Assembly: GCA_002474345.1 (NCBI GenBank)
Contig: DKQD01000058.1
Location: 1 to 18,536, forward strand
Reading direction: 5' to 3'
Length of the DNA stretch: 18,536 nucleotides
From: Bacteriovoracaceae bacterium UBA7317
GTDB taxonomy: Bacteria; Bdellovibrionota; Bacteriovoracia; Bacteriovoracales; Bacteriovoracaceae
The notes below the pieces were generated by a model. That model searched no databases. It saw only the letters and a list, made by a program, of their open reading frames with translations, and was not told where the DNA came from. This document shows, piece by piece, positions 1-6,874 of the stretch. Both the position numbers and the translations under genes were made by a program. The stretch's first letter is position 1; each line of letters opens with the position of its first letter.

Positions 1-849
1 AGTAATAACGCTCACTCAGCCCAATTGGTAACAGTCTCTACTTCAAGGGCCATTATCTATGCTGACAAAGAACTAACTCTACCATTAGGGTATGTGACTA
101 TGGGTAAAGAGTTAACCGTTGGTGAAGTGGCCCGAAAAGGCGGCCAAGTTCTCCCACTCATTGTTTCCGGCAAAATTGCTTATATTCGTGTAAGTGACAT
201 ATCAGTTTCAAAAGAGGGCAACAAAAAAGGTTACTCTCGCTACTATCAAAAAGATGAAGACCCTATAGATTTCGAATATCTTCATGAACTCAAAAGTAAT
301 CTTCAAAAAAACAATTATTTAACTAGTTCTTATGGTTTTTTTAACCCTGGTGAAAGCTGGCATTACTTAGCATCCTCTACTGGAAGTATAGAAAAGGAGT
401 CAATTAAAACTATCTCAATCACTTTAGAACATAGAGACCCCCTTAAAAGATTAAGTTGGGGATTAGGTTTTAAGTTGTATACCCTGACTCAGGAAAGTCT
501 TAAGACACTTTCCCTCAACTTTGAAGTACCTTTTTACTACAATAATCTCTATAAGATAAAAACAGTTTCATTTGATGGCATTATAGGCGTCAGTGTTACA
601 AGCTCAGTTAAGATCAAAGTTTTAGATACGCCAGGTTATTACAAAGCTTTTCAGTATGGTGGTCTTCTTGGATTACGAAGTAGAGTTCCCCTTACACCCA
701 AATGGGGAATGCTTTTTACATTAAGCTACAAGCTACTGAATATAGATTCCATGCAACCAATATCTATAAAAGGGCCTCCCACTAAAAAATATACAATAAA
801 TGCTTTTTCTGGAACCCACCTTACTTTTGGTGCCAGCTATAGGTTTTAA
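1..849 (+). CDS. SH3-like domain plus outer-membrane beta-barrel protein, 5' end missing
   Basis: The reading frame is open from base 1, so the start codon and most of any signal peptide lie outside the window. The first visible residues, SNNAHSAQ, look like the end of a signal peptide cut after Ala. The next 55 or so residues (VSTSRAIIYADKEL through IAYIRVSDIS) have the short-strand pattern of a bacterial SH3-like domain. The rest alternates hydrophobic and polar residues, is rich in Tyr, Leu and Gly, and ends in Tyr-Arg-Phe; a terminal aromatic is usual for outer-membrane barrels. A plausible role is a cell-wall-contacting outer-membrane protein, but I do not recognise the family. It runs into the next gene convergently with no spacer (stop 847-849, opposing stop 850-852). 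The barrel call rests on pattern only. Confidence 0.7.
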   Translation, partial: SNNAHSAQLVTVSTSRAIIYADKELTLPLGYVTMGKELTVGEVARKGGQVLPLIVSGKIAYIRVSDISVSKEGNKKGYSRYYQKDEDPIDFEYLHELKSNLQKNNYLTSSYGFFNPGESWHYLASSTGSIEKESIKTISITLEHRDPLKRLSWGLGFKLYTLTQESLKTLSLNFEVPFYYNNLYKIKTVSFDGIIGVSVTSSVKIKVLDTPGYYKAFQYGGLLGLRSRVPLTPKWGMLFTLSYKLLNIDSMQPISIKGPPTKKYTINAFSGTHLTFGASYRF

Positions 850-2124
850 TTATTCGACAACTAGCTCTTCATCTTCTTCATCTAAGTTACTACCTTCGGC
901 CTTAGCTTCCTCCAAATAAGTTTTCATCTTTTCTTTTTTGTCGGTAAACTTTTCATCAGGAAGAATGACTTCTCTTTCTCTCTCTGTTTTAATAAATTCT
1001 TCTTCTTCTTTTTCAATTTTTCTTTTTAGTTTGATCATCTGTGTTTCTTTCAAAAACTCTTCCCTTCTAGAAAAAGTGGTCCCAAACTCTTTAAATGAGT
1101 ATCTATATAACTCCTGAAGAACAAGATTATTACGCTTGCTTCTTTCCAAAAACTGGATCATTTCCCTAACAAAGCCTTCATTACTTAATAAATGGGACCA
1201 GGCTGAAAAAAGGAAAACAGTCCCCTTTGAAGAAATTTGCTCATTAAAAGTTAAGTCTTTAAATTTTTTATATATAACCTTCGCCATTCTCTCGTTTGTA
1301 GGTTTATATTCTAGAGCATTTAAAATTCTTAGTTTAAGATTTCTACCTTCTTTCTTTTTATCATCGTAGCGAACAAACAAAGTCCGAAAATAACCTCTGT
1401 TAAAAATAAAAACCTTTATTTGTCTATATTCGGATCCTTCCTTTTTAGGTAAGATCACAACCCCAAGTTTCCTTTCACTATCATAATAAAAGTCCTCAAA
1501 CTTTTTACCAATAACAGTTCTCCTAATTTCTAATAGAAAAAGGTTATAAACATACTCATACATATTTCCTTGAAGAATCCGGTCAATTGTTTTTTTTGAA
1601 AAGGTTTTTCCTCTAAAAGGATTTATGTCTTTTAGAAAAATATCTCTCGCTATTTTTTTGTCAGATATTTTTAAAAGATAATTTTTAAAAATAGGTAAAT
1701 TATATAATTTTTGATTTTTAAATGGCAGATTCAAAGCAATCTTCTCTCCTGAGAAAAATTGACCAAAAAAAATGCCTTTATTGTTAACAAACTTTGCCCC
1801 AGGCTCTTTACTTAATTTCCCATCCATCACAACAGGTATTAAATTATAAACCGGATGATAAACTGGAAAAGGAAGAATGAAATTTTTTAAATGGAAATTC
1901 TTCCATTTATCCTGGTTAGATTCCAAAATCTTCTGCTCAAATTTCGAAAGGCCAATTTCTTTTCCTTTTAACAATTCTCTTTTTTTTACGATAATAGACA
2001 CTAAACGAGAGTGATAACCTTCATCAATAATTTTTTTGTAAAAAAAATAGGGAGTAAAAAGAATGCCACCTAAAAGCAAAAATCCTATTAAGCAAAATAT
2101 AGTTAAAGATAACAAAGTTCTCAT
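850..2124 (-). CDS. Single-pass membrane-anchored charged protein of unknown function
   Basis: I place the start at the ATG at 2122-2124 (424 residues), preceded by GAGAAG. An in-frame TTG 18 nt upstream has no ribosome binding site. A hydrophobic helix (about residues 2-26, LLSLTIFCLIGFLLLGGILF) anchors the protein in the inner membrane with most of the chain probably in the periplasm. The middle, about residues 80-300, is rich in Phe, Lys and Tyr and looks globular. The last 80 residues are dominated by Lys and Glu, then Glu/Asp (EEDEELVVE), and are likely helical or disordered. I recognise no family or catalytic motif. It is divergent from the secreted protein at 2284 with about 160 nt between them, and convergent with the barrel protein at 1-849. 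Confidence 0.75.
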   Translation of the reverse strand: MRTLLSLTIFCLIGFLLLGGILFTPYFFYKKIIDEGYHSRLVSIIVKKRELLKGKEIGLSKFEQKILESNQDKWKNFHLKNFILPFPVYHPVYNLIPVVMDGKLSKEPGAKFVNNKGIFFGQFFSGEKIALNLPFKNQKLYNLPIFKNYLLKISDKKIARDIFLKDINPFRGKTFSKKTIDRILQGNMYEYVYNLFLLEIRRTVIGKKFEDFYYDSERKLGVVILPKKEGSEYRQIKVFIFNRGYFRTLFVRYDDKKKEGRNLKLRILNALEYKPTNERMAKVIYKKFKDLTFNEQISSKGTVFLFSAWSHLLSNEGFVREMIQFLERSKRNNLVLQELYRYSFKEFGTTFSRREEFLKETQMIKLKRKIEKEEEEFIKTEREREVILPDEKFTDKKEKMKTYLEEAKAEGSNLDEEDEELVVE

Positions 2125-2283
2125 AACCTTCTTCTCGTCCAAAAGATCAACTAACTGAGTAAATGTAAAATAAACTTACAAATAAAGTCAGAATTAGGAA
2201 GGTAAGAAACGACAATTAGACGACAACAGCTAAAGTAATTAGAATAGAAAAAGTTAAAACGTTCCTACCTATTTGGATAAAGC

Positions 2284-2841
2284 ATGAAAATAACATTTTT
2301 CGTCCTAATAAATATTTTCTTAATAGACTTATCACTATGCTATGGAAACCTCAACTTGGAAAAAGCAGGCTGTTTAGAAATAAAAGGAAAAAAAGCGCGT
2401 TTTAAGTTTGAACACAAACTATTAGGGAAATTCTCTATTTGCCAATCTAAAAATGAAGATAAAATAATATTCTTCAAAAGTAAAAAGAGGTTTCTAAACA
2501 ATAAGTTTTGTTTTATACCAACTCATGAAAGAATCAATAAATCTTTTTATGTTGGTGAACCAAGGTGTCTTTTTTTAAATGACAGTGAAAAAGTTTTTAG
2601 AATTAATTTCCTTAAAAATAGACCTGGTAATTATGTGGACTTCCCAATAAATGGCACCCTCATTATCCCAGATAAATTTATCAACTTTCCAGACCCTTTT
2701 AATAAAGAAATAAAAATGGGTATTCCAGAGGCTTACCTCAGGTGCATGAAAGAAATAAATAAGAGAGAATCAAATACCTCATTTTGTGAATCATTCAAAA
2801 AGGCAAATAACTTCATCTATGTCCCTCTTGCAAAGAGATAA
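2284..2841 (+). CDS. Cysteine-rich secreted protein of unknown family
   Basis: The 185-residue product begins MKITFFVLINIFLIDLSLCYG, a short Lys-containing head and hydrophobic core typical of a Sec signal peptide. Cys19 lies in LSLC, which resembles a lipobox but has Leu rather than a small residue at -1, so a lipoprotein is possible but not convincing. Six more cysteines (30, 53, 76, 95, 154, 168) suggest up to three disulfides in a periplasmic or exported protein. The mature part is basic and rich in Phe. The ribosome binding site is weak (GGA about 8 nt before the ATG). It ends 2 nt before the opposing zinc-finger gene. No function is claimed. Confidence 0.75.
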   Translation: MKITFFVLINIFLIDLSLCYGNLNLEKAGCLEIKGKKARFKFEHKLLGKFSICQSKNEDKIIFFKSKKRFLNNKFCFIPTHERINKSFYVGEPRCLFLNDSEKVFRINFLKNRPGNYVDFPINGTLIIPDKFINFPDPFNKEIKMGIPEAYLRCMKEINKRESNTSFCESFKKANNFIYVPLAKR

Positions 2842-2843
2842 TA

Positions 2844-3734
2844 TTAACTTTTAAGATTCCCGGATATTAACTTACCCTTCCGGTAACTATTATAAGTGTC
2901 ACCATCTTGCGATGGAAAACCAAGGATAGGAAGTATCGTATCACCGGCTTCTTCTATGGAAGGACCTATATTCATACATATCACAAAATAATAAAAGCTT
3001 TTTCCATCTTTTTCATGTGCTTTTATATAAGTAAAAAGATCGTCCCCATCTCGATCCCTTTCAGTATAGACTTCATCTGGACCTTCTAAAGTATCCTCCA
3101 TAAAGATGTCGTAACAATAGAAATCCTCATAAGGAATATCTTTACTTGATCGTTGCTCAAGTAAAGAAGCTAAAAATGCGGACTTTTTACTTTCAATTGT
3201 TTCAAAAACTTCTGAAGATATTTGTCCATCTGAGCCGCTCTCTCCGCCATCATTTTTTAGAAATTCTTCTAGATTCTCTAGTTCTTTTCCAATTCTAAAC
3301 TCATTTAAAAGAGAAACTTCCTTGGTTGCAGTGACAAGAAAAATAAAAGAAGGTTTATTTTCAAAAACTAAGCAAAGGGAAGCTAAGTAGAAAGTGCCAT
3401 CCATTTCTCCATCAAACTTTGAAATAAAAGAAAAAACCTCTTCTCCAAGAGAGTTTTGATTCCTCCATATTTCATCTGGCTCTGCAAAAAGTTTTTCCAA
3501 AAAAGAAGGATCCGAAATAAAATCACTTAAATTTTCTGTTTCACATTTATATTTCTTTCTTAGATCATCTTCACATTTCTCATAATAATCAACAATGGGT
3601 CCGTAAAACTCTTTTATACAAATTTCAGAACAGAAGCCGCGGGGGATGACACTCTCAACAAAGTAGAGGCTTTCAGGATCATCCACAATTTTTTTACAAT
3701 TATTACAAAAATAGAAGTTTTCTTTTAATTTCAA
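2844..3734 (-). CDS. Protein with N-terminal TRASH/MYM-like zinc finger and acidic C-terminal domain
   Basis: The start is a TTG (3732-3734); GAGAAAA just upstream overlaps the stop of the preceding gene, and no better start fits. The 296-residue product has no signal peptide. Residues 10-39 carry Cys10-x2-Cys13 and Cys35-x3-Cys39 in the context FCNNCKK and FCSEICIKEF, the spacing and wording of TRASH/MYM-type treble-clef zinc fingers. The rest is strongly acidic (many Asp, Glu and Ser) and matches no family I know; it might bind a partner protein. It follows the beta-barrel gene by 7 nt, so the two are co-transcribed and probably translationally coupled. The zinc-finger call rests on the four cysteines and the FCS..C...F pattern; the function is unknown. 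Confidence 0.75.
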   Translation of the reverse strand: MKLKENFYFCNNCKKIVDDPESLYFVESVIPRGFCSEICIKEFYGPIVDYYEKCEDDLRKKYKCETENLSDFISDPSFLEKLFAEPDEIWRNQNSLGEEVFSFISKFDGEMDGTFYLASLCLVFENKPSFIFLVTATKEVSLLNEFRIGKELENLEEFLKNDGGESGSDGQISSEVFETIESKKSAFLASLLEQRSSKDIPYEDFYCYDIFMEDTLEGPDEVYTERDRDGDDLFTYIKAHEKDGKSFYYFVICMNIGPSIEEAGDTILPILGFPSQDGDTYNSYRKGKLISGNLKS

Positions 3735-3741
3735 GATTTTC

Positions 3742-4650
3742 TCATATGTTTAAGTTAATCTTTGTAAAAACAGAATTACCATAAAAACCTTGGTGAGACC
3801 AAAGCCTCGCTCTCCTCAATTCCTCTTCCTTACGGACCTTATTTGTTCTAAATACTGCACCCAAAACAAAATCAAACTTTTTAGATAAGTTCAGGAATAA
3901 CCAAGGAGATAGGTGCCCACTCGACACTTTATTTTTCAATGAATCATTACTTTTAGACGTTGGTGAAACCTCGTAATGCACAGCTTCAATTGCAAAGTTA
4001 ATATCCGGTGTTACTTTCCAGCCCAAAACACCATAATATTTTCTAATATCGCCAACTGCTAGCTCCCCTTGGTTCTTGGGTCTTCCTGTCATATGGTACT
4101 CATGACCTAATGAGAAAATTAAATTTGAAAAATTCCTCGAGGTTTCAAAACCGATCATCTTATCAGTCCTTGAAGAACCGAAGTTTGAGCTACTTTCTTT
4201 CAGACTAACTCCAGCAAACAAATCCAGTTTTGAGTTAAAAGAACCATTAGACCAACTCAACCAATTAGCAACTACCCGAAAATCTAAATTGCCCTTTCTA
4301 GATTGATTTTCATTAAGGTTTAATGAATCTGCAAAACCAAAGTAATATCCAAGTTTTAAATAGAGGTCAGATTGTGGCCGATAATAAAGATTCATTTTAT
4401 AAAAAGAAGCATTATCATTTTTTGAAAAGCTGTCAACATCAACAGATTCAATGGTGCCTTCGAAAGTCCAGCTGCCAAATCCACTTTTTGTAGTGGCTTT
4501 TGAAGAAGATCTAGAAGAGTCTGCACGCTTTTCATTTTTTTTTCTTCTTTTCTTTTTAGTAGGAATTTCTTCTGTATAATCTGGAGGAGCCGATAAGAGA
4601 GGCACTGAAAAAAGGGCAAGCAGGAGGATTACTGAAATTTTTTTTTTCAT
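3742..4650 (-). CDS. Outer-membrane beta-barrel protein with polybasic N-terminal segment
   Basis: The product is 302 residues with an ATG start and a GGGAGAGG ribosome binding site 6 nt upstream. Residues 1-21 (MKKKISVILLLALFSVPLLSA) are a clear Sec signal peptide. They are followed directly by a Lys/Arg-rich stretch (TKKKRRKKNEKR, about residues 31-42) and a Ser/Thr-rich linker to about residue 55. From about residue 60 the chain is made of amphipathic strands (for example LYLKLGYYFGF, FRVVANWLSW, LDLFAGVSL, NFAIEAVHYEV, LFLNLSKKFDFVLGAVF) separated by polar turns, which fits a barrel of perhaps 12 strands. The final strand, FTKINLNI, is a plausible insertion signal. It is the first gene of a two-gene operon with the zinc-finger protein. 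No substrate can be inferred. Confidence 0.8.
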   Translation of the reverse strand: MKKKISVILLLALFSVPLLSAPPDYTEEIPTKKKRRKKNEKRADSSRSSSKATTKSGFGSWTFEGTIESVDVDSFSKNDNASFYKMNLYYRPQSDLYLKLGYYFGFADSLNLNENQSRKGNLDFRVVANWLSWSNGSFNSKLDLFAGVSLKESSSNFGSSRTDKMIGFETSRNFSNLIFSLGHEYHMTGRPKNQGELAVGDIRKYYGVLGWKVTPDINFAIEAVHYEVSPTSKSNDSLKNKVSSGHLSPWLFLNLSKKFDFVLGAVFRTNKVRKEEELRRARLWSHQGFYGNSVFTKINLNI

Positions 4651-5011
4651 AACAAGCCTCTCCCTTCTCGCATTTTTAATTACAACAAAAGTTACGCTAT
4701 ACGTTCATTAGACCAAAGAAAAAAAATTTTTTCAACTAATACTTTAAAAGCAAAAGAGAATGTCCCTTCACGAAAAAAGAGGGAAGGTTCAAAAATCATC
4801 TTTCTGATTTCAAGAGTGAGAACCTTAGGATGTACTTACTTTTTAGAACCACAAAAGACTCTATGCAATGAGTAATTTCATTTGATGGAGAGCTTCATAG
4901 TACTATAGATGACCCTTTTAAAACCATATCAAAGGAAAAACCTACCTCTTAGCCTGAGACTCATTAATCATATAAAATTAAATTAAAAAATAGAGCAGGA
5001 AGGAGGTTTTT
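4651..5011. other. Divergent intergenic region holding promoters for both flanking operons
   Basis: This non-coding stretch of about 360 bases lies between the minus-strand barrel operon and the plus-strand 5012 operon. Near its left end, TGTAAT on the minus strand (plus positions 4679-4684) is a reasonable -10 element for the barrel gene, with no good -35. An A8T6 tract at about 4720-4735 could give intrinsic curvature. A candidate plus-strand promoter is listed separately; AT-rich sequence with TATAAA near 4973 is an alternative closer to the gene. I found no convincing terminator, riboswitch or small ORF. Confidence 0.5.
4882..4909 (+). promoter_or_regulatory. Candidate sigma-70 promoter for the 5012-6822 operon
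   Basis: TTGATG (4882-4887) and TATAGA (4904-4909) are separated by 16 nt and each match the -35 and -10 consensus at four or more positions. Transcription would start near 4916, giving a leader of about 95 nt. In sequence this AT-rich such matches arise by chance, so this is only a candidate. Confidence 0.3.
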
Positions 5012-5320
5012 TTGGATTTACAAAAATGGAGAAATAATCCTGAAATAGCTTCACTTGTAGAGATCGGAACAAAAGGATTCTACCCTCTTTTTTATCCCCA
5101 ATGGCTCCATGAAGTTTCCAATCTGCAAAGTAACCCATTTTCAAAACAAGAAGAGGAAAAAGCAAAGAAGATATTAAAGCAGCTTCAAAAGCACAAAAGC
5201 TTAGATAGAAAAAAAACACTCCTGTCTTCTTTAGAAAAAGAGGATCGAATTCTATTTATAAAAACATTCCTAAAAGCGGTTGAAGGAAAAATTCTAGACG
5301 AGAAACCAGAACTTCAATGA
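5012..5320 (+). CDS. Small cytoplasmic helical protein, first gene of operon
   Basis: The start is a TTG (5012-5014) behind a strong Shine-Dalgarno (AGGAAGGAGG, 6-7 nt away). The product is 102 residues with no signal peptide or membrane helix. Residues 1-35 contain several Trp, Phe and Tyr (WRNNPE, FYPLFYPQWLHE). From about residue 45 it is Lys/Glu-rich and helical, ending LDEKPELQ. I recognise no family. Its last codon overlaps the next gene as ATGA, so the two are translationally coupled and probably act together. The downstream partners are a secreted 101-residue protein and the coiled-coil/Hsp20 fusion. Confidence 0.75.
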   Translation: MDLQKWRNNPEIASLVEIGTKGFYPLFYPQWLHEVSNLQSNPFSKQEEEKAKKILKQLQKHKSLDRKKTLLSSLEKEDRILFIKTFLKAVEGKILDEKPELQ

Positions 5321-5622
5321 AAAAACTTAATACAATTCTCTTTAATTTTATATTTGGTACTTTTTTTTTATTGCCTATGCAAGCCCAAGCGGAATACAGA
5401 GTCTACCAATACTTTGTAAAATCTAAATTTAACCTACCTCAAGACAAAGAAGGACATCTTGTAACCTCCACACTAGATCCAGTTAGCTATATAGCTTATC
5501 ACGGTGGTCGACAGTCAATTGAAATAGACTTGCTAAGAACATGGGTTTGTAAAGGTCACACAGGGTACTTTAAAAAATTTTGCGATTCCCCGCTCGACAA
5601 ACTGAAAAAAACAAAAATCTAA
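5317..5622 (+). CDS. Small secreted protein, translationally coupled
   Basis: The ATG at 5317 overlaps the previous stop (ATGA). Residues 1-25 (MKKLNTILFNFIFGTFFLLP then MQAQA) form a textbook signal peptide with an AQA cleavage site. The mature part is only about 76 residues, basic, and has two cysteines (78 and 89, in TWVCKGHTG and KKFCDSP) that could form a disulfide; it is Tyr-rich near the start (EYRVYQYF). No known domain is seen. The likely location is the periplasm or cell surface. The gene is 24 nt from the coiled-coil gene downstream, so its job may relate to the same envelope or stress process, but that is a contextual inference. Confidence 0.8.
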   Translation: MKKLNTILFNFIFGTFFLLPMQAQAEYRVYQYFVKSKFNLPQDKEGHLVTSTLDPVSYIAYHGGRQSIEIDLLRTWVCKGHTGYFKKFCDSPLDKLKKTKI

Positions 5623-5646
5623 ACTAACATTCGGAGGAATTTTCAA

Positions 5647-6822
5647 TTGAAAATAACTCAAGGTCAAAAAGATTTCGAACAAACCCTAAAATTTATAAAA
5701 GAGAAGAGGAAAAGAGAAATCAAACGAGGCCAACAAGAAGTTAAAAATATAAAAGATTATTACGATAAAGCTGTATCCACAACGAAAACAGATGGAGAAA
5801 AACGGTATTATGAAGCAAAATTAAAAAATGAAAGTAAATTAGACCAAGCCTATAGAGAAGGTCTAAAAAACTTTGAGGAAAAACAAGGTGTTTTTGAAGG
5901 AGATCTTGAAAAAGTGAAGGATGCTTTTGAAACTAAAAAAAAGCTCTACCAAAATAGACTTAGAGAACTCAACAGAAGATTTAATATCAAGCTTCTAGAT
6001 AGAAACGAATACGCAGAAGACATACTTTCAAAGATAGACGGGGAGCATAGAGAAGCAATTCTAAATTTAGAGGAGGTAAGTTCTAGAGAATTAGCTGAAG
6101 CAGAAATGAGGGCCCTTAAAAGAATAAAGAGTAATCAACTCAGAAATAGAATAAAAATGGAAAGGCAAAAAAATGATTTTATGAAAAAAATGGGAGATGA
6201 AGGCTTATTACTTGATGAAAAACTAAAAAATGAGAGGTTAAAAAGTAAAAAGAACCTTGATGATCTCGTTAGACTCCAAGATATAAAAAGACAGCAAGCC
6301 GTTAAAAGACATCACGAAATTCTTGAAACAAAAAAAGACCAACATGCGGAAAAAATTAAATCAGAAGATAAATCTTTTAAGCAAAAATTTAGTATTTTAA
6401 AAGAAAACCATCAAGAAGTTCTTGATAGAGTTAAAAAGCTATTCGATAAGCAAAAGATGGAGCTTATTAAATCCCACTCGAAAATAAAACAGACTCTAGA
6501 TAACAAACATGAAGACGATTTCTATCATGTAAAAGTTATTGAGCCCAAACTAATTGATAATGAGAAAGAATACTTACTCTACATCAAAGTTCCACCTCAT
6601 GAGAAAGAGACAACACATGTTGCAGCGAGAAACAGAAAAATTAACATCACCGTAGCAAGACGCTTTGAAGATAGAGTTCAAAATGATGACGGAACAATAG
6701 ATAAATCTCGTAAATCAGAAATTTTCGGCAAGACAATCTATACGGATGATCTAATGGACCATAATGGAATTACTCAAAAGTATGAAAATGGTCACTTAAT
6801 TTTTAAAATCCTAAAAAAATAA
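5647..6822 (+). CDS. Long coiled-coil protein with C-terminal Hsp20/alpha-crystallin-like domain
   Basis: The start is a TTG (5647-5649) with a strong GGAGGA site 8-9 nt upstream; 391 residues, no signal peptide. About residues 1-290 are almost entirely Lys/Glu/Arg/Gln-rich with heptad spacing, i.e. one long coiled coil. About residues 305-388 resemble the alpha-crystallin domain of small heat-shock proteins: EYLLYIKVPPHEKE, then KINITVARRFEDRV, an acidic loop (QNDDGT), SEIFGKTI, and the closing strand YENGHLIFKI, which matches the family's conserved x-NG-x-L signature. Small heat-shock proteins hold unfolding proteins as oligomers; here the variable N-terminal arm would be replaced by a rod of about 290 residues. 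No terminal IxI motif is present. Third gene of the operon. The domain call is from motifs only. Confidence 0.8.
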   Translation: MKITQGQKDFEQTLKFIKEKRKREIKRGQQEVKNIKDYYDKAVSTTKTDGEKRYYEAKLKNESKLDQAYREGLKNFEEKQGVFEGDLEKVKDAFETKKKLYQNRLRELNRRFNIKLLDRNEYAEDILSKIDGEHREAILNLEEVSSRELAEAEMRALKRIKSNQLRNRIKMERQKNDFMKKMGDEGLLLDEKLKNERLKSKKNLDDLVRLQDIKRQQAVKRHHEILETKKDQHAEKIKSEDKSFKQKFSILKENHQEVLDRVKKLFDKQKMELIKSHSKIKQTLDNKHEDDFYHVKVIEPKLIDNEKEYLLYIKVPPHEKETTHVAARNRKINITVARRFEDRVQNDDGTIDKSRKSEIFGKTIYTDDLMDHNGITQKYENGHLIFKILKK

Positions 6823-6827
6823 GTGAT

Positions 6828-6872
6828 CTCTTTTCTTTCAGAATAAAAAATCTTATAATCTAAAGAAAAGAG
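6828..6872 (+). promoter_or_regulatory. Hairpin enclosing the ribosome binding site of the 6875 phosphatase gene, with a TATAAT in its loop
   Basis: CTCTTTTCTTT (6828-6838) and AAAGAAAAGAG (6862-6872) are perfect 11-bp inverted repeats around a 23-nt loop. GA/TC outside extends the stem to 13 bp with one bulged T. The right arm is the purine-rich Shine-Dalgarno stretch ending 2 nt before the ATG at 6875, so the fold would hide it. The loop holds a perfect -10 hexamer, TATAAT (6854-6859), with only a poor -35. A transcript starting from it, near 6866, would lack the left arm and be free to translate; read-through mRNA from the upstream operon would not. There is no U-tract, so it is not a plain terminator. 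Confidence 0.55.
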
Positions 6873-6874
6873 TC

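Noticed and set aside
2209..2226. Direct repeat ACGACAA with 11-nt spacing in the 2125-2283 divergent region
   Set aside because: Only two short copies; not enough to call an operator, though it sits between divergent genes.
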